From Apostichopus japonicus (Eukaryota; Echinodermata; Holothuroidea; Aspidochirotida; Stichopodidae), in contig NC_092563.1 of NCBI RefSeq assembly GCF_037975245.1, positions 19,674,094 through 19,734,093 of the forward strand: a stretch of DNA of 60,000 nucleotides, in the 5' to 3' direction. Numbering within the stretch: position 1 is the first letter of the stretch; every line of letters begins with the position of its first letter. Positions 38,672 through 48,970 of this stretch are shown here, piece after piece. A model generated the notes under the pieces. It saw only the letters and a program-made list of their open reading frames with translations. It did no database searches and had not been told where the DNA came from. A program made the position numbers and the translations under genes.

Positions 38672-39172
38672 GTGATATCCAGGGATGAGACTGAGCCGGG
38701 GAAAAAAAAATCTGAAATTGATCGATCGCCGTCCTGGGGGAGGGGTTTAAGAGGAGGGGGTGTCCCCCTCCCCTTTAGAATTTTTTTGTCAGGTAAGGAG
38801 GGCTTAAATGCAAAATGGTGGATTCCAGATGGAATCTATCACATCACGTAACTCGCCAAAAAAGTGTGGAATTTCTGCTTGTATAATTTATCCATTAGCT
38901 TTTTTGAACCAAAAAAAGGCTTTTTTGCTTGCTTTGTGCTACTTGATTCCACCACTGGTCAAATTCGGTGTTCCTTCCCTTCACAGTCCAGCATGTTCGG
39001 CCAAAAAAAAAAAATAAATAAATAAATAAAAAAAATTAAATGAAAAAAAATTAAATAAAAAAAATAATAAAAAATAATAAAAAACGCGAATTACGAGAAA
39101 AAACGCGAAAATGAAAAAAAAAATAATCGGAAATCCGCGTTTCCGCGGAAGAGTCTCATGCCTGGATACCTA
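38672..39172. mobile_element. CAGGGATGAGACT short element with A-rich core
   Basis: Element 38680-39164. The left end reads CAGGGATGAGACT and the right end, reverse complemented, CAGGCATGAGACT. GATATC and GATACC sit directly outside the two ends, possibly a short imperfect target duplication. The interior has G-rich and C-rich blocks (38735-38775) and a ~120-bp low-complexity AAATA/AAAT tract at 39002-39125. No coding region is supported. Confidence 0.6.
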
Positions 39173-39206
39173 TTTCATAGACTGTGTTTGTAGAAATGTC
39201 CAAAAC

Positions 39207-39379
39207 TTAAAGGGAGTGAAGACTCGCGCACAAAGAAACGTCTGATGCCGGTAATCTGAAATAGTTTCCACATCACAGTGTACATAGCAGAGATGGACAT
39301 CTCAGGTCGAGATCGACAAGCGACAGAACCTTTTTCAGAGGACCGCACTCGGTTTGGGGCGAGTCTTAAATGCCTTTAA
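39207..39379. mobile_element. TTAA-flanked short element, copy 1
   Basis: The element 39211-39375 lies between TTAA at 39207-39210 and TTAA at 39376-39379. Termini AGGGAGTGAAGACTCGCGC and, reverse complemented, AGGCATTTAAGACTCGCCC are imperfect inverted repeats. TTAA targets are used by piggyBac and Kolobok elements; which applies here is not determinable. Confidence 0.6.
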
Positions 39380-40656
39380 GGAGATGCATGCTTACTGTGG
39401 TGAATGCCAAACACAACATGGCTATTAAAGAGTGCATCAAATGCTCTCAAGGCATCATGTGAGTGCAGAACAGGGTAGGGCGATGTGGTCTACAACAATG
39501 AAGTACGGTGAAATGCTTCTCTTGGAAGGTCCAAGTGCCAGAAGATATGCGCCTCCTTCATGGCTGGGGTGTTCTCTCCCAAGAATGCATCGATACTACA
39601 TCCACTGTGTAAAGAAATTAAAACAAATTGTATAAATTATTAGAAGAAACCTACAAGATAAAATTCAATTTTTGAATTTCATAAAGGGTCTTAGTATTTG
39701 TGCAATACTTTCTCTGAACCTGTAACAATGACAATTTTACACACTGGCCCATCAAGTCTTTGTTCTGAGGTTTAATTGTAGGTTTAATTGAGGTTTAATT
39801 GTAATTGTAATTTTAATTGTAATTTAATTGTAATTTAATCTGAGGTTTAATTGTAACACACTGTAAATTGTGATGAAACAAATAAATATACAAATATACA
39901 ATTTTTCAGTTGCTTAAATAGTCACAGAATGAAATGGATATGTTTAGCACACAGATGATCAAAACTGGTGCCTCAAAACAAAGACAAAATACACAAGAAG
40001 TTGTAAGATTTTTATGGTCTCAAAATAACATTACATGACTCATTGGTCACATCAAGCAAAATGCCCATATTTTGATAGGTCTGCACAGAGGCAGTGACAT
40101 CACCATATCAGCTTTGTTTTTGAGCAATGGAGAAATTCATTATATTACAAACCCAGGGCTTCAGTTGACATGACCAACGGCAAAAAGGCGTCCTGCCCTT
40201 GCTGTTTGCCCAGGTGCCCCTGAATTTCCACCACGCAAACAGCAAAAGTTTGCCCTCATGCTCTTTATGTTTTGCCGCCGGTGCCCTGTACATTGCAAGT
40301 AGTACACTAAGTTACTCTATAGAGAAACCCAAAGTCTTTTAGAAGTTTTGCTTCATTCTTCCTTTGCAATGCAGTAGGTTGATTGGGCGATTTTTTCTCA
40401 CTATTTCGAGAGCTTCAGCGTATCTATTATACATATAGTACAAACATGAATGTCGTTGAGATCTTTCTTTATTCTTCCTTCGCAAGGACTTCGCTCTTAG
40501 ACATTGTTTTTTACTGCCACACAGAAGTCAATGGGACTTCTCCATTGAGTTAACTGTATGTGAAGGAAATTACACAGTAAAATCCCATTGACTTTGTAGG
40601 CCTTTTCTGGTTAGAGCTTTAATTGTTATGCCACCCTTTCACTTAATACCACAACT
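39380..40656. other. Spacer with TTTAATTG simple repeat, no gene seen
   Basis: 39768-39855 is an irregular run of GAGGTTTAATTG / TAATTGTAATT units. A CAGGGC...GCCCTG pair at ~40154-40288 could bound a small element, but there is no target duplication. The remainder shows short open frames only, with no support for a gene. Confidence 0.45.
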
Positions 40657-41005
40657 TTAAAGGGTGTGAAGACTCTCGCAAAAAGAAACGTCTAATGCTG
40701 GTAATCTGACCTAGTTTGGAGTGAGGTGTAACAGAAGTTTTAGACACCAGCGATCCCAGAAAATACACACACAGCTCGCTACCGTCGGTAATTACAGTCA
40801 GTGCATACAGCTGCGGTATACCCACAGCACAGTGTACAAACGATACAGCAATGGACATCTAAGGTTCAGCTACAAATAACAAGGTATCATGTTTCATTAC
40901 TGTCTGCATTTTGTAGCGACAAGAGAAAAACTTCACTTGCAAGCAACCGAAAGTTAACGTTTTATAGGCGGCACGCTGTTTGCGGTGAGTCTTCAATGCC
41001 TTTAA
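40657..41005. mobile_element. TTAA-flanked short element, copy 2
   Basis: The element 40661-41001 lies between TTAA at 40657-40660 and 41002-41005. Termini AGGGTGTGAAGACTCTCGCA and, reverse complemented, AGGCATTGAAGACTCACCGC match copy 1 at 39211. Shared interior words include AAGAAACGTCT, GGTAATCTGA and ATGGACATCT. Copy 1 is an internally deleted or shorter relative. Confidence 0.65.
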
Positions 41006-42049
41006 TGCTTGGTCTGGACAAGGGTACATGCTTAGCTCATTCCACTTAACATTAGCAACAACATACTTTGCATATGGTATTATGTTGCTTTTGTGACATA
41101 TCCACTTGCGTTTTCAAGTTGGTTCTGCTGGAACGCACTTGGGCCGATGTACACTGTATGTGTGTGGTAATGTGTCATTGCGGTTTGGTGTGCAGATTCT
41201 ATTGCATGCCAGACACTGCATGCAGAGAGGTCAGTTTACGACCATGGCAGGACGATAACATAATCACAGTAGGTCGAAAGAAGCTGCTTGTATTATCAGT
41301 AGACCTAAATCCTCCCACAATACGTTAACAGAAAACTATCAAACCTTTTCAAACTTTATGATAAAGTCCACTGCTTTGATCACTGGCAATTTTGTCACTC
41401 CAGCATGGCCATGGTTTGCAGGTGGTATAGCATGTAGCAGCTAGAGTACCAGCAATATGGTAGCAGTTTCTGTGTCCCAGCCTACGAAAAATATAATAAT
41501 GACACACTGTGTTCAGTTAAATGAGTTTTTTCAGGATTGTTCATTAAGCTGGAGAACATGAAGGGGTTCAAGTTTCCTTGCATATGTGGGGGAAGGTGCC
41601 GTAATCAATATTCATGAACTCTCCCCGTAACAACCTTTCTGACCTGTAACCCGACAATTTGCCTGTATACACGCGTTGCACAGTGGACTCTATTATATTT
41701 TAGAATTTACTTGACTCCTTTCTTTCCTCTCTCTTACAACACTAACGCACATTTCCTAGTCTACCTAGACACCACTGGTATAATTTTAGCACTGCGCCCC
41801 CGATAATTTCTGGACCACAGGTCACCCCGCACGCTCTCCTCCTTTCGAAGGAAAACACATGTTTTTCAGACACTGTGTTCACTTATGCCAAACTGACATT
41901 TTCTTGCTCAAACTCCTGCATGCAGGAACTCGCGAAGAAGCCATCAATGGCTTATCAAAGCCGCAAGCTGACCGAAGTCAGTCTCTTAGATTCATATTTT
42001 AACGTCCATGATTATGAATTGTCAACAACTCTGTAACTGGACGACATAC
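41006..42049. other. Spacer, no gene seen
   Basis: An 86-residue open frame at 41068-41328 shows no recognisable motif. Nothing else stands out in this stretch. Confidence 0.4.
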
Positions 42050-42376
42050 ATTAATAATACCGGCTGGTTAGAGCATCCGCTAATATCACCTGGAAGGTTT
42101 GGGGTTTGACTCCGGGCCGAGACATACCAAAGACTTTAAAAAATGCCATCTTGCTTGGTGCTCAGCATATAAGTATGGTCTGGGGGAAAGTGTGTCTGAT
42201 CGGTAAATACGATTAAGCGCCCTTTGTAGCAGCTCATTGTGTATAGTCCACAGTGACTTGAGAACGGTTATGGAATGATAATAGAACGTTGGTTATAGGC
42301 ACTGCGCCACGAGTGTTTTCGGACGGATACCATCGTAAATTGCGATACCAAGTGTACACATTATTATTATTAATCT
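42050..42376 (+). mobile_element. tRNA-derived SINE (plus)
   Basis: A-box TGGTTAGAGCATCC (from 42065) and B-box GGTTTGACTCC (42103-42113) at tRNA spacing. The body follows (CATACCAAAGACTTTAAAAA, TGGTGCTCAGC) and an ATT-repeat tail at ~42359-42376. This is a Pol III-type SINE structure; body words of this type recur in marine invertebrate SINEs. Head is intact enough to recognise but not a tRNA gene. Confidence 0.75.
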
Positions 42377-42446
42377 TGGAGTGACTCAAACTCAGGACCT
42401 TTATGATTGAAAGGCACCGGCATTAACCACTGAGCTAACACTCCCT
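42377..42446 (-). mobile_element. tRNA-like head on the minus strand, tail-to-tail with the SINE
   Basis: The minus strand reads GGGAGTGTTAGCTCAGTGG, then a CCTTT/AAAGG stem around a 7-base loop, then GAGTTTGAGTCACTCC. The outer GGAGTG/CACTCC can pair as an acceptor stem, but the T-stem does not pair. It is therefore a degraded tRNA-like SINE head, not a tRNA gene. It shares the ATT tail with the plus-strand SINE. Confidence 0.5.
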
Positions 42447-42449
42447 ATT

Positions 42450-42600
42450 TGTTTATCTGTATTGTTTTGTTTGGTTGTATTGTATTGTGTTGTGTTGTAT
42501 TATGTTTTTGTATTGCTGTTTGTTGTATTATTTATCTGTAATATCACTCACTGAAACAGTGGTCCCCAAAGTTTTGATGTGGAGCACCCCTTCAATTTAA
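42450..42600. repeat. TGTAT-type simple repeat and lone hAT-like terminus
   Basis: 42450-42535 is an irregular run of TGTAT/TTGTT words. At 42557, CAGTGGTCCCCAAAGTTTTG followed by GAGCACCCC resembles the common hAT-type end CAGTGGTTC(T/C)CAAACTTTT. No partner end is visible downstream. Confidence 0.5.
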
Positions 42601-42974
42601 GCCATTGCTTCCGCAAAAACGGTGTCTAACCACTCTAACAATAACTGGTATCTTTTAACTTCTCAACTATTATACTGTTTTATTCATATTTGAAGTAACA
42701 ATTGACTTTGAGATGTGAGAGCATAGTTGTCAGGGCTAACGAATCCTTCCGGTGGGTTGTACCACCGTCCTCCATATACATCCTCCATTATGTCCTTTCA
42801 TTTACTTTACTGGCTTTCATACCCAGCAAGGGCCCTATAACCCCAATAAATTGGAGCAGAACAAGCAACAGGTTTTGACGGATTGTACGGCATCACATTT
42901 AATAGACTGAGGTAACTCAAACATCCCTTGTTTTCCAAAGAAAACCAAAGTTAGTTACCTACTAGAAAAAGGTT

Positions 42975-43115
42975 ACATTTCTCATTAATGTTGGGACACT
43001 TCTCGTTAATGTCAGGACATTTCTCATTAATGTTTGGACATTTCTCACTAATTTTTGAACATTTCTCATTAATGTTTGAACATTTCTCATTAATGTTTGG
43101 ACATTTTTCATGCAG
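42975..43115. repeat. 21-bp minisatellite, seven copies
   Basis: Units start at exactly 21-bp steps: 42975, 42996, 43017, 43038, 43059, 43080 and 43101. Consensus is ACATTTCTCATTAATGTTTG plus one base. Because 21 is a multiple of three, the minus strand reads a heptapeptide, MRNVQTL, repeated through an open frame. No start context, splice site or neighbouring exon suggests it is translated. Confidence 0.92.
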
Positions 43116-44264
43116 CTGCTAGCTCCCTCAGGCATGATTATTCCTAAATTCAACTATAACCGATATTCCATCAATTGCAGTCTACAGTACTGGGTTGATG
43201 TTAATTTATCAAGCACATGTATAATATTTAACACATAATGGGGCACAATGACTTAAATTTAAGTAACAGCTGTTTAATGGGCTTTGCCTCCCATCATCTG
43301 ACAGAATGGCCTTCAGCATATATTAGCCAGCATCCATATCAATTAATAAACAATCACATCTCATCAATATATCCCATGTAATCAATACAATGCAGCAGAG
43401 ACAACTGCACTAGCTGTCTGCAGGTGATGTCAGCTTGTGATGCAGGGGACCGCAAATGGGTACAGTGAAATGGCTAACATGCTAAAGTGATTGCTGTAGC
43501 TTTGTCTACTGTGTAACTTTGCCAACTTACTTCCCAACTCCAAATCCTCGCACGGTCCGCCGTTGCCAGCAACTCAGCAGTGGTGCGCCTTTATCAGTAC
43601 TTTTTCTTTCAAGTGCAATAATCTTTTGGGAATTCATCTGGAAACATTAATCCAAAATCTTGTCTAATCTGCAGGGAAGAAAATTCAAGGAATTTCTTTA
43701 CTACATTATATGCCAAGTATAGCTGTCACTAAGTTGAATTTTCTTTGGCATTTTATGGTAACCACTATCGATTGTGAATATGACCCAACTTTCTCATAAA
43801 ATACTGTTAGCCCGTATAGAAATAACACAGAGAGTAATTATAACCACCATTTTCCAGTCAACCAAAATGAAAATATTCTTATAGGTTTGAAGGATTTTTT
43901 GGTTTAAGAAGATCTAGCATATTGTGTACAGCAGACATGATCAATACTGTGAAAGCAAACTTGTGGTCATGAAGTTGACAAAAAGTATTCCCAATCATTC
44001 TGCTGAGCACAAATTACACTTCTTGTTACACTTCTTGTACTGAATATGGCCCATCGTCGATACTGAATATGAAATATCTACATGAGTGAGAGAGGAAAAG
44101 TGGAAACATCAATAAAAGAGTTGTCGGTGTAACTTTTGGGTGAGGCGCACACGGCACACCACCTCCGTAATCCTCGATTCGTCATTGGCTACCCTGTGTA
44201 TACTATAGTATAATAGTGATCAGTGCTATAATTATGACTGTTCCTCTTCATTTCCCGGTGTCTT
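43116..44264. other. Spacer, one weak exon-like stretch
   Basis: On the minus strand a stretch ending near 43535 is followed by a GTAAGT-type donor (plus ACTTAC at ~43529). It could be a further 3' exon of the gene at 45185-51310, but I cannot support an acceptor or homology. Otherwise nothing is seen. Confidence 0.25.
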
Positions 44265-44446
44265 GGCATTTATCTTCTACTCCCTCCTTGTCTCCTATTC
44301 TCTCTTTCTTCTTTTCATTTTCCCTTCCTTCCTCCTCTTTTTTCCCCCCTCTTTTTCCCTTTTTTCTTCTCTTTTTTTTCTCTCCTCTTTTTCTTACCCG
44401 GGGGGGCACGCTCCCCCAACGCCCCCCGCCCCTGGATACGCGCCTG
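44265..44446. repeat. Polypyrimidine tract ending in a hAT-like terminus
   Basis: 44268-44397 is almost pure C/T on the plus strand. It runs into a G-run/C-run and CCTGGATACGCGCCTG, ending at 44446. That end is the reverse complement of the CAGGCGCGTATCCAGG terminus seen at 33504. A matching left end and target duplication were not found. Confidence 0.6.
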
Positions 44447-45184
44447 CACTGTAATACTTTTGTTTTAAATTTTTAGTTTAAGCATTGAATGTTTGTTAAC
44501 TTATAATAATAACATTGTTAGAAAAAATGCACACTTAGATCATACTCTAAAAAACTTGTTTGTTTTAAGGTTTTGACGTCATAAGTTTGCTGGCCAATCA
44601 TGCAATTTGTCATTAATTTGTAAAATATATACCTTCAAATTGTAGATTGCAAAGTATATCCATTCAATTAATTATTTTTATGTTATTAAATTTTAAAATG
44701 TTTTTTAAATGTTACTAATAACAATTAAAAGAATTAGACTTTAACAGAACTGTATAAGAACACTTTAAATATGGAAAATGTATACACTTGTATTTGAAAG
44801 TGATGTTTATAATATATCTAGGATTTATACAGGTGAGCTGGATGGGGCTGATATCGGATGGTCTGGTTCGGCAAGTTTGGATAGTTTTGCCGATACCGAT
44901 ATTTTGCCGGTAACGGCAATATATTTTGCTAGTGGAGTGGAGAACACTGCAGGTGTAATGGCCAGTATCATTGTTTATCAAAAACATGGGAATACAAATG
45001 TAGTTTTTGTCAGACCTCCTCAGCAATCACCTGTAAAAAAACATTAACTAATCTGAATATTTTTGCCTCAATTATATATTAATTGAAATTAATATGACTT
45101 TCAGTGATTACTCATAAAATTAGAGCCATCTAGCCATAAAACCCTTCCATGTATTCATGGATAAACTACTCAAATCAAACTCAC
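44447..45184. other. AT-rich stretch with unassigned open frames
   Basis: Overlapping frames of 89 residues (plus, 44778-45047) and 103 residues (minus, 44715-45026) are open. The plus frame contains a CAG|GTGAGC-like donor at ~44830. Neither product shows a family motif. I leave both uncalled. Confidence 0.3.
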
Positions 45185-45380
45185 TTGTTATGGCATCTAT
45201 CTTCCCATTGTGAAACTGCTTCTTAGTATCACTGTTGGGTGATTTGCCAGTTTAGGAGGATGTCGCCATGTCCTCCCTGGTAAAAAGTGTTCTCATCAAG
45301 TTGCAAATGAGTTTTTTTTTTTCTTTTTTGGCCTGCAGAGCTCTGTGTAGGATCTCCTGTGGAATTTTGAAGGCTTCTAG
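45185..45380 (-). CDS. Exon of a BEN-like gene, with an in-frame TAA
   Basis: The minus strand has a strong acceptor, TTTGTCTTTGCAG (plus 45381 onward). It opens in phase 0 with LEAFKIPQEILHRAL, a basic AKKEKKK stretch, then LICNLMRTLFTREDMATSS. A TAA follows at 45252-45254. Beyond the stop the same frame continues TGKSPNSDTKKQ and KIDAIT to a good donor, ACAA|GTGAGT, at 45185. BEN domains often carry F-[ST]-x-E-[EDL]-[LM]-A followed by a TGK/TGR turn, a lysine stretch and a K-[IV]-[DE]-A-I helix. The stop therefore falls inside what looks like the first half of such a domain. One base change (TTA to TAA) would explain it. BEN proteins are nuclear DNA-binding or chromatin factors; that role is inference. 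Alternatives: a truncated but real C-terminus, a pseudogene, or a sequencing error. The rest of the domain was not found downstream. Confidence 0.5.
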
Positions 45381-45639
45381 CTGCAAAGACAAATTATAAA
45401 TGTGTTTAGAGCAGCTCTGAAACCAGGAAGCCAAAAAAGGCAGTTGTGATTCCTTACAGATATTGATGGCCCATTTCCAAGTTTAGTAACAACTTTTTTA
45501 CTGGCCAAGCATTAATATTCATGAGAAACAGTACCAAAAGCAATAAGGATATGTGCACAACCTATGTACCAGGTATGAATGCAATGTGGCACTGTTGAGA
45601 AAAAGTGGTAACATTAAGCTTGGCATCATACACACATAC

Positions 45640-45709
45640 ATGTTGTGACAGCATAGATTTCTTGAACCTCGGCAAGGAATCTAAAATCTGTTTCCGCCTA
45701 TCAGTTTTC
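45640..45709 (-). CDS. Probable exon, KTDRRKQILDSL segment
   Basis: Minus-strand acceptor with a long pyrimidine tract, ending CTTTCTGGCAG before 45709. The donor CAT|GTATGT lies at 45640. Read as one leftover base plus 23 codons it gives KTDRRKQILDSLPRFKKSML and ends in phase 0, which fits the next exon (LEAFKIPQ). Basic, helix-like composition and no recognised domain. It needs a preceding exon ending in phase 2, which the 46399-46533 exon does not provide with its best donor. Confidence 0.5.
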
Positions 45710-46398
45710 CTGCCAGAAAGTTGTAAAAAGGGGAGGGGGGATTGGCTACCACTGAGATATGATGCTGAAATCATCATCAATGATACATCATTAGTGAGGT
45801 ATGACTTTAGCAGCATGGGTGGGGAGGGGGGGGGGCCTATACTAGCTAGTACCATTGTGACTTATACAGTCTATATTATGTTCATACTGTCAACGTATCG
45901 TCACAGTAAAGTAAAGATGTACTAAATCCAAAATTGCCATTTTGAGATAATTGCATTTAAAGATTTTAATCGTGTATAAAATATGCTCGACTTGCTAAAA
46001 TATATTAAGGTTGCATTATTGTCAAAATTTTAGATTTTGACCGCTATATGGTGTATTTAGAGGGGCCTGAAATGAACTTTTATATTCCACAAATATGACA
46101 TACATTTGTTTTTGGAAATAAAATAAAAATCCTATGTCCAGGACAAAGGACAGTTTATCTTTCCCTAGCATGGACATACTGACAGTTTATCATTCCACAT
46201 AGGAAAATATTTGGGAAATATTTGGGAAATATAAGGTACCTTATCATGTTCAAGAATGTTTTCCCATCAGAAACTCAATTTAGCCAAAAATGGACTTATG
46301 ACATCTTTTCTTTTCCTGCAATAATATGTACCAAATTAGTATGAACCTAACCAAACAGGAGGGGGGGTTACCACTGAGAATGATACATTAGTACACAC

Positions 46399-46533
46399 CT
46401 CGTTGCCCTCAACTAAGTCAGCATTAAAACTGTTTTCAGTTGTTGGGCTGTCTGGGGTTGGAAATGCTTCCCTTCTTGGTGTTGAGGGAGAAACTGGGCA
46501 CCCGTCTAACCTTGCAACGGCTGCAGTTAATCC
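46399..46533 (-). CDS. Probable proline-rich exon of the minus-strand gene
   Basis: 135 bp, 45 codons, phase 0 at both ends. Acceptor CTTATTAG|G and donor GAG|GTGTGT. Product begins GLTAAVARLDG, continues with a Pro/Ser/Thr-rich segment (PVSPSTPRREAFPTPDSPTT), and ends DLVEGNE. Such segments are typical disordered linkers in nuclear proteins. Its phase fits the upstream exon at 47384-47480. Confidence 0.55.
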
Positions 46534-46997
46534 TAATAAGTGGAGAATGATAAAATAAATAAAATAAAATAAATATGAACAGTCCTTTATATCTTTAATC
46601 ATTGTTAAAGAAGTAGTGTGTATCTTTGAAAGCGACACGTACAAACCTAGCAGTTACAGAACCCATGAAAAATATATGATAGAGAATTATATAATACACT
46701 TCTTGGTCCAACACAGTGTACTCACTTTGATGGGGTTGCCGATGAAAGCTGATCTAGTTTAGCTTTAAGGTGAATTTAAAATTGCCCTCCCAGCCACACC
46801 CACCACAGCAGGTTTGCCAGTCGTCTGGTTTCATATACAGGAATGCACTGTGAACATTGTGATGTACAAGGCAATTGGTTACCTTCCCAGCTAACCAAAC
46901 CCTCTGGGCTCCCGGTTTAAATACAGCACTGTCAAACATTCACATACACTGTCTGCAGTGGTACATTCAATATATACATAAGACTTGTGGTAAGGAA

Positions 46998-47310
46998 TTA
47001 CTAATCAGGCGCGTATAGCCAGGAATTTGCCAAGGGAGGGGCGAAACTGTAGATTCGGCACTGCAAACTATCTAAGCGTAGCGCCACCATGGTTGGCGCG
47101 AAGCCTACAAGAAGATTTTGGCTGAGAATGCCTCCCAGATCGCTGGAAATGGCACTTCCCAGGCCTTGTAAGTTGCATCTTAGCATTTTCTTTTTGAAAA
47201 TACTAGCGATATCATAAAGACATTAAAAAAACATTTTTTTTAAATATGCTCACAGGGGGGGGGGGGCGGCCGCCCCCTTCGCCCCCCCTGGCTACGTGCC
47301 TGTTACTAAT
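46998..47310. mobile_element. 297-bp element with a perfect 8-bp target duplication (intronic)
   Basis: Element 47006-47302 with termini CAGGCGCGTATAGCCAGG and, reverse complemented, CAGGCACGTAGCCAGG. The flanks are TTACTAAT on both sides (46998-47005 and 47303-47310), an exact hAT-type 8-bp duplication. The interior has the CTATCTAAGCGTAGCGCCAC and GATCGCTGGAAATG blocks of the 30129 family. It carries a G-run/C-run hairpin near the right end (47258-47288). Confidence 0.9.
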
Positions 47311-47383
47311 TAAGTTTGTCTGGAAGTTTATTGTCTGCAATCAAATGTAGACCAGTGTGTTGCAATGAAGGTTTATTACTTAC

Positions 47384-47480
47384 ATCATGACCAGTTGCTG
47401 TGTGTGGGTCTGCAAGGGTTTCAAATGCGTTGACATTAATACCAATGGCATATTTAAAGTGATCTGTAGGTGGAGTCCCA
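47384..47480 (-). CDS. Probable exon, GTPPTDHFKYAIG segment
   Basis: Minus-strand acceptor CTTTATCATTCAG before 47480 and a consensus donor GAT|GTAAGT after 47384. In the phase-2 frame it reads GTPPTDHFKYAIGINVNAF, then ETLADPHTATGHD, and ends in phase 0, which fits the next exon (GLTAAV). The alternative phase-1 frame is also open but reads less like protein. No domain recognised. Confidence 0.6.
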
Positions 47481-47544
47481 CTGAATGATAAAGGAGATTT
47501 AAGGATAAAAAATATATATCAAGTGTATTAATATTTTTTTAAAA

Positions 47545-47610
47545 TAAATGTGCGATTATATTAATCCTACTTTAAGTGGGATTAATATCACTTTAATATA
47601 ATCACACACT
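47545..47610. repeat. Imperfect palindrome in an intron
   Basis: GTGCGATTATATTAA (47550-47564) pairs with TTAATATAATCACAC (47593-47607). ATTAATCC (47560-47567) pairs with GGATTAAT (47579-47586). The two stems overlap, so alternative hairpins are possible. No role is apparent. Confidence 0.7.
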
Positions 47611-48136
47611 AACAGATATCAACCTTGATGATCTAAATCTTTTTCAGTAGTGATACACCGCATTCGCCAGTAGAGCCGTTGGTCACCCCTTGAACACACA
47701 GATAGACCTCTTAGTCAGATGACTCTTGCAGCGAGGTCAACAGCTCAACTTTTACCTTAATGAAAGTACTTTTCACCACCAAACATGCATTTTACATGTT
47801 AATTCGGCAGCTGCTAACTACAATCTGACATCATACAGCTCACTTCAGTAACTGCATACGTACCTTTGGTAGGGAATATCTCAAACTTCTGTACAATTGG
47901 GTACATTGAAATGCTTACAATATGCAATCATGCCTTTAAGTAGAGAAAATGAAACATGTCACAGATACTCAACCTGAACAGAATATCCTTAATATGGGTT
48001 GACCATGTAAATTGTATATCAATTGGACATATATACCAGTAACAAGTCTCAATAAATCCATATTATAAAAACATGTTATTGTACATCAAATTCATATGAA
48101 ATCATAATATGATAAAAAAAATACTTACCCATGTAC

Positions 48137-48970
48137 AGTACTACCAGGGGCGTATGCTCCCCCCTTTCAGTGTCAAAAAAATGTTAAAAAAACTGTTTTT
48201 TTAGCATGGTATTTTGTCAGTGCTCTTTTGATCTTGAATACTTGTCAGCTCCGTTAACTCAATTATAAACGTAGAAACATTCAGGCCTACTGATTCAGCT
48301 ACTGACTTACTTTGGCAGATGCAATTAGCTTAATTTAGAGTATAGCCGATAACAAGCTTACAGTTGGCCACTGCATAATAAAATACATATTGCCTACCTA
48401 ACCAACTTCGAAAGAGTGTCACTAACAGTGAGTCATCAATGCTCGTTATCATCCTTTCTATGATTCGTCCTAAGTTGTTGCACAAACAGTATGCTATGAA
48501 GCTAAGCTAGCAAACGTACGTGATAAGCGCTTCCTATAAATAATTATTTCACCGCTAATACACTTCAATAACGATATTTGTTTTTAGGCCACTGCACATC
48601 TGGCTGTCTTACAAAATATGAAAGTTTATATTGTCCATCAGTTAAGTTCGTCAAATGTATTAAAGTCCAGACATTGGAAAATGAACAAGAGTCATCCTAC
48701 TGGAAAAATTGTGAAAGAGCAATATGTTTGTCTTTCTGATATAATATGAAAAAGAACATGTAATTCAAACAGGAAACAAAACCTACTGATATTATGATAT
48801 CAATCATATGATAATTAATGATGAAGCTGGCAAAACATTGCACCAGATTGCATCTAAGGACCTTCAATTGTTCAAAAATATCACAGGGGAGGGGGACACC
48901 CCGGCCCCCATATCAAACGCAAGATGTGCTCCCCCCTTTTCAAATTCCTGTCTACGTCACTGTGTACTAG
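48137..48970 (+). mobile_element. hAT-like element, copy B (intronic)
   Basis: Element 48145-48962 (818 bp), from CAGGGGCGTATGCTCCCCCC to GTCTACGTCACTG. It aligns along its length with 27263-28818 minus the nested insertion (shared CTTGAATACTTGTCAGCTCC, GGCCACTGCACATCTGGCTG). The flanks AGTACTAC (48137-48144) and TGTACTAG (48963-48970) agree at 6 of 8 bases. The left terminus lacks ~25 bp present in copy A. Confidence 0.85.

Noticed and set aside
40154-40288. CAGGGC...GCCCTG pair as a small hAT-like element
   Set aside because: Only six terminal bases match and the flanks show no duplication.
41068-41328. 86-residue cysteine-rich plus-strand frame
   Set aside because: Adjacent to a short transposon, no recognised spacing of cysteines and no splice or promoter support.
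42050-42446. Possible functional tRNA genes
   Set aside because: A- and B-boxes are present, but T-stems do not pair and a SINE body and ATT tail follow; these are tRNA-derived SINE heads.
44715-45047. Overlapping 89- and 103-residue frames on opposite strands
   Set aside because: No family motif and no convincing exon pair; only a donor-like site at ~44830. Left uncalled.
46754-46939. Minus-strand 61-residue frame with Cys/Trp-rich end
   Set aside because: No convincing acceptor or donor, and the sequence looks like a dispersed repeat fragment rather than an exon.
47640-47720. Possible further minus-strand exon
   Set aside because: Acceptor-like CAG/AG sequences are present but frames are short and no donor fits the required phase.
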